DNA of 64,000 bases from Candidatus Gastranaerophilales bacterium (GTDB lineage: Bacteria > Cyanobacteriota > Vampirovibrionia > Gastranaerophilales > Gastranaerophilaceae), in contig CALUQX010000008.1 of NCBI GenBank assembly GCA_944323045.1, forward strand, positions 1-64,000, in the 5' to 3' direction. Both the position numbers and the translations under genes were made by a program. Shown piece after piece: positions 26,711-34,405 of the stretch. Under the pieces are notes generated by a model. That model had not been told where the DNA came from. It saw only the letters and a program-made list of their open reading frames with translations, and searched no databases. The first letter of the stretch is position 1. Each line of letters begins with the position of its first letter.

Positions 26711-27071
26711 GTTATTATTGAACATTAAATAACGCCATAGAGACGAGAACTCCCTAAGGCAACGCCTTATTGGAGTTCGAGCGCGAGTGAGCTGAGGCTG
26801 GAGGAGCTTTCTTTGAAGCTAGCAACGCTTGCGAAAAGAAAGTCCGTAATGCCGTTACAAGCGAACGAGCAAGACGGTCTCTTCACGCCCAGTTATTATT
26901 GAACATTAAATAACGCCATAGAGACGAGAACTCCCTAAGGCAACGCCTTATTGGAGTTCGAGCGCGAGTGAGCTGAGGCTGGAGGAGCTTTCTTTGAAGC
27001 TAGCAACGCTTGCGAAAAGAAAGTCCGTAATGCCGTTACAAGCGAACGAGCAAGACGGCTCTTCACGCCCA
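26698..27071. repeat. Two tandem ~181-bp units bounded by copies of the tRNA-Leu 3' end
   Basis: CTCTTCACGCCCA occurs at 26698-26710 (inside the tRNA), 26879-26891 and 27059-27071, giving unit lengths of 181 and 180 bp. The units are almost identical. Each contains an inverted repeat GAACTCC..TAAGGC/GCCTTA..GGAGTTC and a CTTTCTTT/AAAGAAAG stem. A related sequence lies at bases 1-40 of the window. No open frame is convincing inside the unit. Confidence 0.88.
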
Positions 27072-27109
27072 CCACTTAACAAAAGAGTCAGAATGGCTCT
27101 TTAGCGTGC

Positions 27110-27135
27110 TGTCATCCCGAACTTGTTTCGGGATC
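27110..27135. repeat. Short palindromic element ATCCCGAA...TTCGGGAT
   Basis: ATCCCGAA pairs with TTCGGGAT around a five-base loop, preceded by TGTC. It is in the same family as 20935-20962; the stem differs by paired changes. Confidence 0.75.
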
Positions 27136-27152
27136 TTGCCGGTGTGACGTGT

Positions 27153-27200
27153 TATAATTACTCTATGAACAAAACTTATGCTGCATTCAGAAACTTCTGA
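27153..27200 (+). other. -10 box followed by an 11-codon leaderless-like mini-ORF
   Basis: TATAAT (27153-27158) is followed by six bases and ATG (27165), with the frame MNKTYAAFRNF then TGA. The TATAAT-yACTCT-ATGAAyAA string matches that of the mlaE-type gene at 49620. It may be a decayed gene start or a tiny peptide. Confidence 0.3.
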
Positions 27201-27285
27201 AAATAAATTTGATTAAAGAAATAAATTCTCAATTTAAAGATTTATCATTGGATTGGGATTGTTGCTAAACATTTACCATTGGTTA

Positions 27286-27311
27286 GATGCTGAAACAAGT
27301 TCAGCATGACA
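27286..27311. repeat. Short palindromic element ATGCTGAA...TTCAGCAT
   Basis: ATGCTGAA pairs with TTCAGCAT around ACAAG, followed by GACA. It is in the same orientation as the 1661 copy, with a paired stem change. Confidence 0.75.
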
Positions 27312-27435
27312 AACTAACTGATTGCTTAAATACAAAATAACGTTCTAAAAGTAAGACTTATATGACTTTTTGAGGTCTTCAATCAGTCCTTTTATGTATC
27401 TCTAAATGTTCAAACTTTGCCACTTCACGCACAGA

Positions 27436-27573
27436 TTAACGCTTTTCCGGATGCGCAGAATTTGAAAGTACTATCTCATAATACTCGTTCTTATCAATAT
27501 TCACGCCCATAGTCTTTACGTTCGCGTATACCTTCTTCTTTTTCTTTAACAATTTTTTGTAATCGCCTGCCAT
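27436..27573 (-). CDS. Possible small protein, 45 residues
   Basis: An open frame with a very basic N-terminus (MAGDYKKLLKKKKKVYANV) and the continuation KTMGVNIDKNEYYEIVL, ending in HPEKR. The residue composition looks like protein rather than repeat. No clear ribosome binding site is seen before the ATG. It lies in the region after the tRNA-Leu, where integrated elements often leave remnants. Function unknown. Confidence 0.4.
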   Translation of the reverse strand: MAGDYKKLLKKKKKVYANVKTMGVNIDKNEYYEIVLSNSAHPEKR

Positions 27574-27652
27574 AACTTTATTATATTACAAAATCTTAAA
27601 AGCTACTTGAAATTTTAAATTATTTGTTCTAACATTAATCTACGAACGTGCG

Positions 27653-27690
27653 TCGGTGTGTTTTTGTGTGGAAAAAACGTTTTTCACCGA
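27653..27690 (+). promoter_or_regulatory. Hairpin in the rplS leader
   Basis: TCGGTG (27653-27658) pairs with CACCGA (27685-27690), and inside it GTTTTT (27660-27665) pairs with AAAAAC (27673-27678). It lies 55 nt before the rplS ATG and may be a leader structure for autoregulation by L19. The function is inferred only from position. Confidence 0.4.
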
Positions 27691-27744
27691 TTAAGGAATT
27701 TTAAGAAAAAAGTACGAAATATAAAATATAAAGGAAAAAGTAAA

Positions 27745-28098
27745 ATGAACCCTATTATCAAAGAATTAGAAAAAACTTATTTAAAAGAAGAAATCGCTGA
27801 CGTAAATCCGGGCGATACCGTTAAAGTTTTCGTCAGAATCGTTGAAGGTAATAAAGAAAGAACTCAGGCTTTCGAAGGTACTGTTATCAAAGAACACGGC
27901 GCAGGCTTGAACAAAACTATTACCGTTAGAAAAGTATTCCAGGGTGTTGGCGTAGAACGTGTTTTCTTGCTTAACTCTCCAAGAATTGAAAAAATTAACG
28001 TTCTCAGACGCGGTGATGTTAGACGTTCTAAATTGTACTACTTAAGAGAACGTTCAGGTAAAGCAACTCGTATTAAGGAAAAAATTGAAAAAAGATAA
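27745..28098 (+). CDS. rplS: 50S ribosomal protein L19
   Basis: 117 residues, the usual size. It sits at the interface of the ribosomal subunits. [38 protein letters not shown] and [29 protein letters not shown] are typical. An in-frame upstream extension to 27658 is possible, but AAGGA before the ATG at 27745 and the family length favour this start. It is the first gene of the operon rplS-rbgA-rnhB; the next start codon overlaps its end by 14 nt. Confidence 0.97.
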   Translation: MNPIIKELEKTYLKEEIADVNPGDTVKVFVRIVEGNKERTQAFEGTVIKEHGAGLNKTITVRKVFQGVGVERVFLLNSPRIEKINVLRRGDVRRSKLYYLRERSGKATRIKEKIEKR

Positions 28099-28951
28099 AC
28101 TTCACATTCACTGGTATCCAGGACATATTGCTAAAGCTGAGAAACAACTGAAACAACAGCTTTCATTAGTTGATGCAGTGATTGAAGTAGTTGATGCAAG
28201 ATTACCTTTATCAAGTACTTATAACTATATTGCGGGGCTTTTAGGCGAAAAGCCCCGTTTAATTTTACTTAATAAAGCTGATTTAACAGATAAAAACGAG
28301 TTGAAAAAATGGATTAAACTTCTGGAAGAAAAAACAGGCTTTCCAGTTATTCCAACTGACGCTAAAAACTCAAAAGACTTAAGCCGGATAGTAAAAAAAG
28401 CAGTGGAACTTTCAGAACCACGTATTCAAGCAATTATGGCTAAAGGTCTTTTACGTAGACCGGCGCGGGTCATGGTTGTGGGCATGCCTAATGTCGGCAA
28501 ATCCAGTATTATCAACAAATTAACCCGCTCATCCAAAACAAAAATCGGCGCAAAAGCAGGGGTTACCCGCCAGCAGCAGTGGGTTAGAATCAATCCGCAG
28601 TTAGAACTTCTGGATACACCGGGCATTATTCCAATGAAACAGGAAGATCAAGTCCGCGCAAAAAAACTCGCATTTGTAAACGCCGTCTCAGAAAATGCTT
28701 ACTCAAATATTCCGGTTGCAAATGAACTTCTGACTTTATTAGAAAAGCTCTATCCAGCAGAGGTAAAATCGTTCTATAAAGTTGATGAATTAACTGTTGA
28801 AAATATTGCACTTGCGCGTAACTGGATTATTTCCGGTGGTTATCCGGATCTAGAACGCACAGCCATTTATATTTTACGTGACTTTAGAGAAGGCAAAATA
28901 GGGAAATTCATCCTCGATGAATTTGAAGGCGGGTCTGATGGAAAAAACTGA
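28085..28951 (+). CDS. rbgA: Ribosome biogenesis GTPase A
   Basis: 288 residues. RbgA (YlqF) is a circularly permuted GTPase for late assembly of the 50S subunit. The motifs come in permuted order: G4 LLNKAD (about 60), G5 TDAK, G1 GMPNVGKSS (about 135-143) and G3 DTPGI (about 178). The N-terminus [16 protein letters not shown] is diagnostic. The start is a TTG at 28085 with AAGGA 6 nt upstream; no ATG is near. It overlaps rplS by 14 nt and rnhB by 14 nt. Confidence 0.96.
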   Translation: MKKDKLHIHWYPGHIAKAEKQLKQQLSLVDAVIEVVDARLPLSSTYNYIAGLLGEKPRLILLNKADLTDKNELKKWIKLLEEKTGFPVIPTDAKNSKDLSRIVKKAVELSEPRIQAIMAKGLLRRPARVMVVGMPNVGKSSIINKLTRSSKTKIGAKAGVTRQQQWVRINPQLELLDTPGIIPMKQEDQVRAKKLAFVNAVSENAYSNIPVANELLTLLEKLYPAEVKSFYKVDELTVENIALARNWIISGGYPDLERTAIYILRDFREGKIGKFILDEFEGGSDGKN

Positions 28952-29669
28952 AACAATAAATAAGGAAAAAACAAATAACCTTGTGAAAAAGCGGCTTAAA
29001 ACCGATTTAACAGTAGATGACCATATCATACAGCTTTTTACATTCGATTATAACCAGAAACGCCCTGTTATAGGCACTGACGAAGCCGGCAGAGGACCTG
29101 CCGCAGGTGGAGTTTTTGCAAGCGCTGTGTGTTTTAATCAAACAGACCGCGCCTTAATCGAAAAACTCATGCCGCTGAATGACAGCAAACAATTAACAAA
29201 GAAAAAACGGGAAGCTTTGTATGACATAATCCTTGAAAATTCACTCAATTCAATTGTTTGTGTTGAAGTTGGAGAGATTGAGAAAATCAATATTTTAAAC
29301 GCATCACTCAAAGCAATGCGTCTGGCATGCCTTGAGGTTGCGGAAAAATTGCCGCAGGACACACGTATTTTGACACTGGTTGACGGAAATAAATTAATCA
29401 AAAATTACACATATCCGCAAAGATGTGTGATTAAAGGCGACAGTAAATCCGCTGCAATTGCAGCAGCAAGTATTCTTGCCAAAGTCACACGCGACAGATA
29501 TATGGAAAAATTGGATGCTGAATACCCGCAATACGGCTGGGCAAAAAATGCCGGATATCTGACAAAAGAACATCTTGACGCAATTGATAAATACGGCTTA
29601 ACTCCATATCACAGACCTTCGTTTTTGAAAAAACATTTTGCTAAACAGGAACAGTTGAGTTTGTTTTAA
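28938..29669 (+). CDS. rnhB: Ribonuclease HII
   Basis: 243 residues. It cuts RNA in RNA-DNA hybrids and at single misincorporated ribonucleotides. Active-site segments are GTDEAGRGPAAGGVFASAV (Asp-Glu), LTLVDGN and KGDSKSAAIAAASILAKVTRD. The N-terminal ~45 residues are an extension before the catalytic core. AAGGCGGG stands just before the ATG at 28938, and this start overlaps rbgA by 14 nt; an ATG at 28917 is less likely. Confidence 0.96.
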   Translation: MEKTETINKEKTNNLVKKRLKTDLTVDDHIIQLFTFDYNQKRPVIGTDEAGRGPAAGGVFASAVCFNQTDRALIEKLMPLNDSKQLTKKKREALYDIILENSLNSIVCVEVGEIEKINILNASLKAMRLACLEVAEKLPQDTRILTLVDGNKLIKNYTYPQRCVIKGDSKSAAIAAASILAKVTRDRYMEKLDAEYPQYGWAKNAGYLTKEHLDAIDKYGLTPYHRPSFLKKHFAKQEQLSLF

Positions 29670-29675
29670 ATATAG

Positions 29676-29704
29676 AACTGACGGAGGTTTCACCTCTGCC
29701 AGTT
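29676..29704. terminator. Hairpin between convergent rnhB and prepilin gene
   Basis: AACTGACGGAGGT (29676-29688) pairs with ACCTCTGCCAGTT (29692-29704) around TTC, with one mismatch and one G-U pair. The T-runs are weak. It probably ends transcripts from both sides. Confidence 0.5.
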
Positions 29705-29715
29705 TGCTAATTAAA

Positions 29716-30390
29716 TTATAACTTATATGGGTAATCTTTCTTAAACTCCCAGTTGTCGTATTGTAGCAGTACAGAACAATATGCCCCAATTTCTTTACAT
29801 TTTTGTAATGCTTCACCTCTATTTTTTATTGCTCCTGCATTATATGGTCTAAATCCGGAAGATACCGCTGATCCTCCGCTATTCGGATAACATATAGTAT
29901 ATCTGTAGCGGTCAATTCCACCTTTATCAGCTCCTTTTAAGCCATCTGTATCATAAACCATATCCATACAACCGCCTAAATGAAAAAGTATTCTTGATCC
30001 GTCAGCCATGTACACTGTGACCAACTCCTTTTGTTCAGGTTCGGTATCTGTTGCCGGGATATAAGATCCTTCAACTATACGGGTGTAATTCATATACGGT
30101 AACAGATATTTTTTTATCCAGTTTTCTGTATATCTAAAATTAGTTGGATAATCATAATTATTATTTTCATCATTAACACTAGGAGCAAAATCCCAGCTTA
30201 ATAATTCTCCGTTATCAATTTCTGACAATTTTATTGCCTGCGTCATTACGCTATAGAATTTTTTTAATTTTGTGGAAGTAACTTTTTTCTTATATTCTTG
30301 AACAACAGCGGGAATAGTAATTGCCGCCACAATTCCGATTATTGCAAGTGTAATCAGGACTTCTGCCAGTGTGAACGCTTTATGCTTCAT
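29716..30390 (-). CDS. Prepilin-type protein with short leader (pair 1)
   Basis: 224 residues. The canonical short leader MKHKA is cut before FTLAEVLITLAIIGIVAAITIPAVV, with Glu5. The body has a GGCMDMVYDTDG segment with Cys, an NxxG-rich middle and a Cys pair near the C-terminus (QKCKEIGAYCSVLLQYDNWEF). It differs clearly from the three long-leader paralogues. GGAGGAGAATT before the ATG fixes the start. It is divergent from an XRE regulator 69 bp away, the same arrangement as at 39760/40501. Confidence 0.85.
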   Translation of the reverse strand: MKHKAFTLAEVLITLAIIGIVAAITIPAVVQEYKKKVTSTKLKKFYSVMTQAIKLSEIDNGELLSWDFAPSVNDENNNYDYPTNFRYTENWIKKYLLPYMNYTRIVEGSYIPATDTEPEQKELVTVYMADGSRILFHLGGCMDMVYDTDGLKGADKGGIDRYRYTICYPNSGGSAVSSGFRPYNAGAIKNRGEALQKCKEIGAYCSVLLQYDNWEFKKDYPYKL

Positions 30391-30416
30391 AATTCTCCTC
30401 CATAAAATGTTATTAA

Positions 30417-30457
30417 TTAGTCACTAAATATTATTTAATATACACATATAATTAGTC
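30417..30457. promoter_or_regulatory. Possible operator between prepilin and XRE gene
   Basis: A perfect TTAGT-C-ACTAA palindrome (30417-30427) and a second TTAGTC half site (30452-30457) lie in the 69-bp divergent gap. The second site overlaps the -10 box TATAAT (30447-30452) of the XRE gene, so autorepression is plausible. Confidence 0.4.
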
Positions 30458-30459
30458 TT

Positions 30460-30681
30460 ATGCAAGATAATAGAGACTATAACGTCACAATTCGTAATAA
30501 TATACGCAGGCTCCGCAAGCAACACAAAATGTCTCAAGAACAGCTTGCTGAAAAAATTGACTGCTGCCGCGAACATATCACACGCATTGAAAACGGTAAA
30601 TTGAATTTGGGACTTGAAAATTTTATCAAAATAGCAGAACTTTTTGAGGTCTCGCTCGATGAACTCGCCGGCAGAAAATAA
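30460..30681 (+). CDS. XRE-family HTH regulator (pair 1)
   Basis: 73 residues, a single Cro/cI-type HTH: IRRLRKQHKMSQEQLAEKIDCCREHITRIENGK and then FIKIAELFEVSLDELAGRK. It has no other domain. TATAAT ends 7 nt before the ATG and no ribosome binding site is present, so a leaderless mRNA is likely, as for lambda cI. Divergence from a prepilin gene suggests that it controls that gene and itself. Confidence 0.9.
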   Translation: MQDNRDYNVTIRNNIRRLRKQHKMSQEQLAEKIDCCREHITRIENGKLNLGLENFIKIAELFEVSLDELAGRK

Positions 30682-30701
30682 CTATGCATTATAAAACGAT
30701 G

Positions 30702-32363
30702 TTAAACATCAAACAATTTGTGCAAGCGTTCTCTTACATCGTCCTCATCTAGATCATGTGTGATTTTATTTAAGTCAATAGACATTTGATAATAATTTGC
30801 CGCATCATTAATAAAGCCCATAATCTGGCTTGCGCGTCCGGCATTGAAGTAAGCAAGTGTATAACTCGGGTTCAATTCAATTGCCTGTTCAAAATACTCT
30901 AATGCTTCTTCTGCATCACCCAATCCGTCTAGATAAATTATGCCTAAATTGTTATGTGCAAATTCGTTAACCGGATTCAATTCAATTGCCTTGTGATAAG
31001 AAACAAGCGCCTCTTCAACATAATCCTTTTCCCACAGTGCAATACCGGCTTTTGAATACGCGCGGTAATTATCCGGATTCAAGGTAATTGCGTCGCAATA
31101 AGCACGAATAGCACTATCTAAATCGTATTCCGCCATATGTACATCACCCAGTGCCAGATATAAATCATAATTGTTCGGGTCTAAAATAATGCCCGCCTGA
31201 TAGGTTGAAACAGCCGCCTCAATATTGCCTTTGACTTCTGCATACAATGAGCCCAGCGCATGGCAGACAATGGATGTCCATTCAGCATCAGGATTAATCG
31301 CAATTGCTTTTTTGTAATGTTCTATCGCATCATCATACAAATCAGCCTTGCTGTAAGCATAAGCCAGTGAATTATTATAGAAAGGATTTTCCGGATCTCT
31401 CTCAAGCGCGAGTTTAAATGCACTTACAGAATTAATCTTATCTTCTTTTCTCAAATACAGGTGACCGAGTTCATAATAAATTTGTGCACTGTCTATATCG
31501 AATTGCAAAAGTTTTTCATAGCAGTCTATTGCCTCGTCAGTGTTTTCTGGGAAATACGTCTGCAGAACAGTAGCAAGTTTTATTAAAACTTCTCTGTTTA
31601 AACTATTTGCCTCAAGAACTTTTCTATAGCAGTCAACTGTTAATTCAAGTTCATTGTTTTTAAGCGCCAAATCACCCATTTTGTTATAAAAAATTTCGCT
31701 GTGATTGGTGTCCATTACGGCTTTTTTGTAAATATTTTCAGCCGCCGGATACATTTTAAAAGTTTCCATGAATTTTCCTACAGTATTATATGTAAACACG
31801 GAAAAATCATCAGACAAATTTTTATAGAACATTTTCATTGAAGGCTTGTCCCACGCAAGCATGAGACTTCCGGACAAGAAATAATACAAGAAGTTCAAAT
31901 AGTCACCAACAGACCCGTTATTAGAGTTAATTTTCTGCAAAAGTGTCTGCGAAAGTACCAGACGCGGGCGGGCAGATTTCAGGCGGTTTGCCTTAATCGC
32001 CTCTTTAAACTCAGATTCAGCAGCCTTGTAATCCTGCGCCAGCTTCATGAAAAAACCTGTATATAGGTGTGCATTCATATTTTTCGGGGCGAGAGAAATT
32101 GCTGTTTTGCACTGTTCAATTGCAGTATCAACGCTAATTTGCCCCTGTTCCCACATAAGGCTTGCAAGACGATAATAGCTTTCCGGCAAAGACGGGTCTA
32201 ATTTAACTGCCTCAATATAGTTTTCTATAGCCTCTTCAAGATCACCGTGGTGTTGGCGGATTAAATACCGTTCATGCGCCAATCTGGCTTTTTCTAAAGA
32301 TTCTTTTGCTTTACTTTCTCTTTTGTCGGACGATACAGCCCTTGTTAAAATCTGTTCTGACAT
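30702..32363 (-). CDS. TPR-repeat protein, 553 residues
   Basis: At least 12 tetratricopeptide repeats fill most of the protein, from about residue 55 to the end, with clear units such as YYRLASLMWEQGQ, NSLAYAYSKADLYDDAIEHYKKAIAINP and AHNNLGIIYLDGLGDAEEALEYFEQAIELNP. It has no signal peptide or catalytic domain. The start is put at 32363 because GGAGC lies 6 nt upstream, rather than at 32435. It is a soluble scaffold for protein contacts; its partner is unknown. It is convergent with the XRE gene, with 20 bp between. Confidence 0.9.
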   Translation of the reverse strand: MSEQILTRAVSSDKRESKAKESLEKARLAHERYLIRQHHGDLEEAIENYIEAVKLDPSLPESYYRLASLMWEQGQISVDTAIEQCKTAISLAPKNMNAHLYTGFFMKLAQDYKAAESEFKEAIKANRLKSARPRLVLSQTLLQKINSNNGSVGDYLNFLYYFLSGSLMLAWDKPSMKMFYKNLSDDFSVFTYNTVGKFMETFKMYPAAENIYKKAVMDTNHSEIFYNKMGDLALKNNELELTVDCYRKVLEANSLNREVLIKLATVLQTYFPENTDEAIDCYEKLLQFDIDSAQIYYELGHLYLRKEDKINSVSAFKLALERDPENPFYNNSLAYAYSKADLYDDAIEHYKKAIAINPDAEWTSIVCHALGSLYAEVKGNIEAAVSTYQAGIILDPNNYDLYLALGDVHMAEYDLDSAIRAYCDAITLNPDNYRAYSKAGIALWEKDYVEEALVSYHKAIELNPVNEFAHNNLGIIYLDGLGDAEEALEYFEQAIELNPSYTLAYFNAGRASQIMGFINDAANYYQMSIDLNKITHDLDEDDVRERLHKLFDV

Positions 32364-32861
32364 TTGAAGCTCCAAATAATATGTAGATAATATTATTGTC
32401 GTGATTGATTTTTCAAACTTTATTATTTGCATCAAATATCATACAAATGAAGTAGACAGGAGAGTAATTTATATTGGGTATAGTGAACAGTTGTTACATG
32501 AAGTGAGTAAAGTGAGAGAGGTGAGTGTAGTGAGTAAAGTATTTACAATAAATTAGGCAACGCGGAATGTCACATTGGCTATAATTTTTCATGTCCGCCC
32601 CTGGAGGGAGGACCGAAATCTCTGATTTCGAGGAGTGGGGTAGGCGCAGCCTACTCTTACACTATGCGTAACCGCTAAAGAAGTGCGGGCAACGCTACAT
32701 CCCCTCTCCCCTCCGAGGGAGAGGGTTGGGGAGAGGGGGCAAAAGGTGTTTCAAACATAGGTCGGGCTTCAACCAGACTTTATAAATGGTGGGCACGCTA
32801 TCGCTTTGCCCACCTTATGACTTTAAAAAAGTGCGTCAAATGACGCACAATACAAATATAA
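32364..32861. repeat. Repeat-rich gene-free stretch downstream of prepilin copy 3
   Basis: It holds GTGAGT runs (32500-32540), an ATTAGGCAACGCGGAATGTCACATTG word related to the elements downstream of copies 1 and 2 (32551-32577), a CGAAATC/GATTTCG inverted repeat (about 32612-32631), a CCCTCTCCC...GGGAGAGGG element (32701-32740) and a GGTGGGCA/TGCCCACC hairpin (32788-32814). No gene is supported. Confidence 0.65.
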
Positions 32862-34022
32862 TTACGATTTAATACATATCGCAATCGCGTCTCTACTGGA
32901 GCGATAGTAGCTACATGGAAGGTACACAGCGAAAGAGTAGAAGTAACGAGCTGACACGTATCTGCTGTCCTGTTCATCACTTGACCACACATTAAACTGG
33001 AACGAATATGGTGAGTTTGATAAAAATAGGCTTGCCTTTGCTGTGTCTATTTCTGCTTCTAACATGTCTTCCGCACCTAATGCGCCATCGTGATTATATA
33101 GGTAGGTAGCTAATTGAGATATCTGTGCTTGTGTTGGTATGTTTTTTGTACCACTGCATGCTTTCACTGCGCCTGCCCAGTAGTCATCGTCATAGTCGCA
33201 TGCACTTATGCCTAAGTCTCCTTTTTGTGCCTCGCATTCAGCTCTTGTTAATGGTCCATAACCGCCATTCTGTGGTCCTAGTATCTGGGTTATGCAAAAT
33301 CCTACTTCGTCTTCTGGCAACAAGCAGCCTGTAACTCCTGCAAGTTGTTTTATATTTGTATTATGTGCGATATCTTTTCCATTGGTGTTTGGATTCTTAT
33401 AACCTGAAACATCAAATAATATCGCCATGCTTGCAGCTGTTGCTGAAAATGTATTATTAAATGGTTCCTGCGTGGTATTTGGATTATAGGCGATTACCGC
33501 ATTCACTCCATTCGCAAACTGTACTGCTACTGTATCTGTATCCCAATCCAAGCCAAATGCTGATGCATCTGTCACCTCTGACATATCTACTGGGTCTTCA
33601 CCCTCGTTCCAGATTACTTCTTTATTAAAACATTTTGTAATATTGCTGTTGTCACATACTCTTGTTATTTTTATGTACTTTTTAAGTTCATTTACAAAGT
33701 CCATGGTATTAGAATAGCCTGCAAGTTTTTCTTCGGTATTCATCTGGCGGGTTGCTACTTCAAGGCGGTTGGTGAATACCTTCTGTGCGGTTTCCCATGC
33801 CTTTGCATTGTAATTCTGGATTAATGCAGGTAATGTCAGCACTGCCACTACGCCAATAATCGCGAGGGTGATGAGGACCTCTGCGAGAGTAAAGGCGGGT
33901 TTGTGTTTAAAGACGTTAAGACGATAAGACGTTAGGACGTTAAGTCCTTTACATCTTTTAGGCTTTGTTTCTACGTGATTAATTACGTTCTGATTAACAA
34001 TACTTTTTAAATCTTTTCCCAT
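32862..34022 (-). CDS. Prepilin-type protein with long leader (copy 3)
   Basis: A 386-residue paralogue of the genes at 298 and 19751. The leader is 43 residues, then A|FTLAEVLITLAIIGVVAVLTLPALI with Glu5. Residues 26-38 of the leader (GLNVLTSYRLNVF) are the in-frame reading of the GACGTTAAGACGATAAGACG repeat that is intergenic elsewhere; the ACTCAC repeat of the other two leaders is absent. Up to about residue 270 it is very close to copy 2; the last 60 residues diverge (YVSARYFYSFAVY and so on, ending AICIKS). AAAGGAGGTAAAAAATAA-ATG fixes the start. Confidence 0.85.
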   Translation of the reverse strand: MGKDLKSIVNQNVINHVETKPKRCKGLNVLTSYRLNVFKHKPAFTLAEVLITLAIIGVVAVLTLPALIQNYNAKAWETAQKVFTNRLEVATRQMNTEEKLAGYSNTMDFVNELKKYIKITRVCDNSNITKCFNKEVIWNEGEDPVDMSEVTDASAFGLDWDTDTVAVQFANGVNAVIAYNPNTTQEPFNNTFSATAASMAILFDVSGYKNPNTNGKDIAHNTNIKQLAGVTGCLLPEDEVGFCITQILGPQNGGYGPLTRAECEAQKGDLGISACDYDDDYWAGAVKACSGTKNIPTQAQISQLATYLYNHDGALGAEDMLEAEIDTAKASLFLSNSPYSFQFNVWSSDEQDSRYVSARYFYSFAVYLPCSYYRSSRDAIAICIKS

Positions 34023-34136
34023 TTATTTTTTACCTCCTTTGGGTTATATTATTACATTAACTATACTCTACAGGTTACCTTTTAAAGGGTTATATATTTT
34101 CGCACAAGTCTTTTAGCTTGTGTCGAATTTTTGTTT

Positions 34137-34194
34137 GAGATCCCGCAAGGCGACAACTATAGGGTATCGCGTCAAAACCGCTGCGGGATGACGG
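34137..34194. repeat. Palindromic element, GATCCCGCAAGG...TGCGGGATGAC type
   Basis: In the same orientation as 1575-1632, with outer stem ATCCCGCA/TGCGGGAT and a different centre. Confidence 0.75.
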
Positions 34195-34369
34195 AACAGG
34201 CGTTGACTGGACTTCTTTAGCGGTAGTCTGAGTGTAAGAGCGGACTGGTCTGCCCTCTGCTCGCAACCTGTTGCGGGATGACGAAATTGGAGTTGACCGC
34301 ACTTCTTTAGCGAAAGTCTGAGTGTAAGAGTACACTTCGTGTGCCTTGAAAGCCTTGTGGGGCTTGAAG

Positions 34370-34405
34370 TTAGATACCCCCCCCCCCGCAAAACTCAGTA
34401 TTCAT
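34370..34405 (-). other. Poly-C tract with short ORF MNTEFCGGGGI (copy 3)
   Basis: Eleven C at 34377-34387. The frame starts as in the other two copies but ends after Ile because the flank differs (TATC for TGCC/CGCC). Confidence 0.5.

Larger units (their letters stand above)
26578..27744. other. Gene-poor region around tRNA-Leu
   Basis: This stretch holds the tRNA, its tandem units, two short palindromic elements (27110-27135 and 27286-27311), a small leaderless-looking mini-frame at 27165, a 45-codon minus-strand frame at 27436-27573, and the rplS leader hairpin. Nothing else is seen between 27312 and 27430. Confidence 0.6.

Noticed and set aside
26879-27071. Extra tRNA genes after tRNA-Leu
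   Set aside because: Only the last 13 bases of the tRNA recur; no anticodon or acceptor 5' arm is present.
27658-27744. N-terminal extension of ribosomal protein L19
   Set aside because: The extension is low-complexity and basic, overlaps a leader hairpin, and AAGGA plus family length favour the ATG at 27745.
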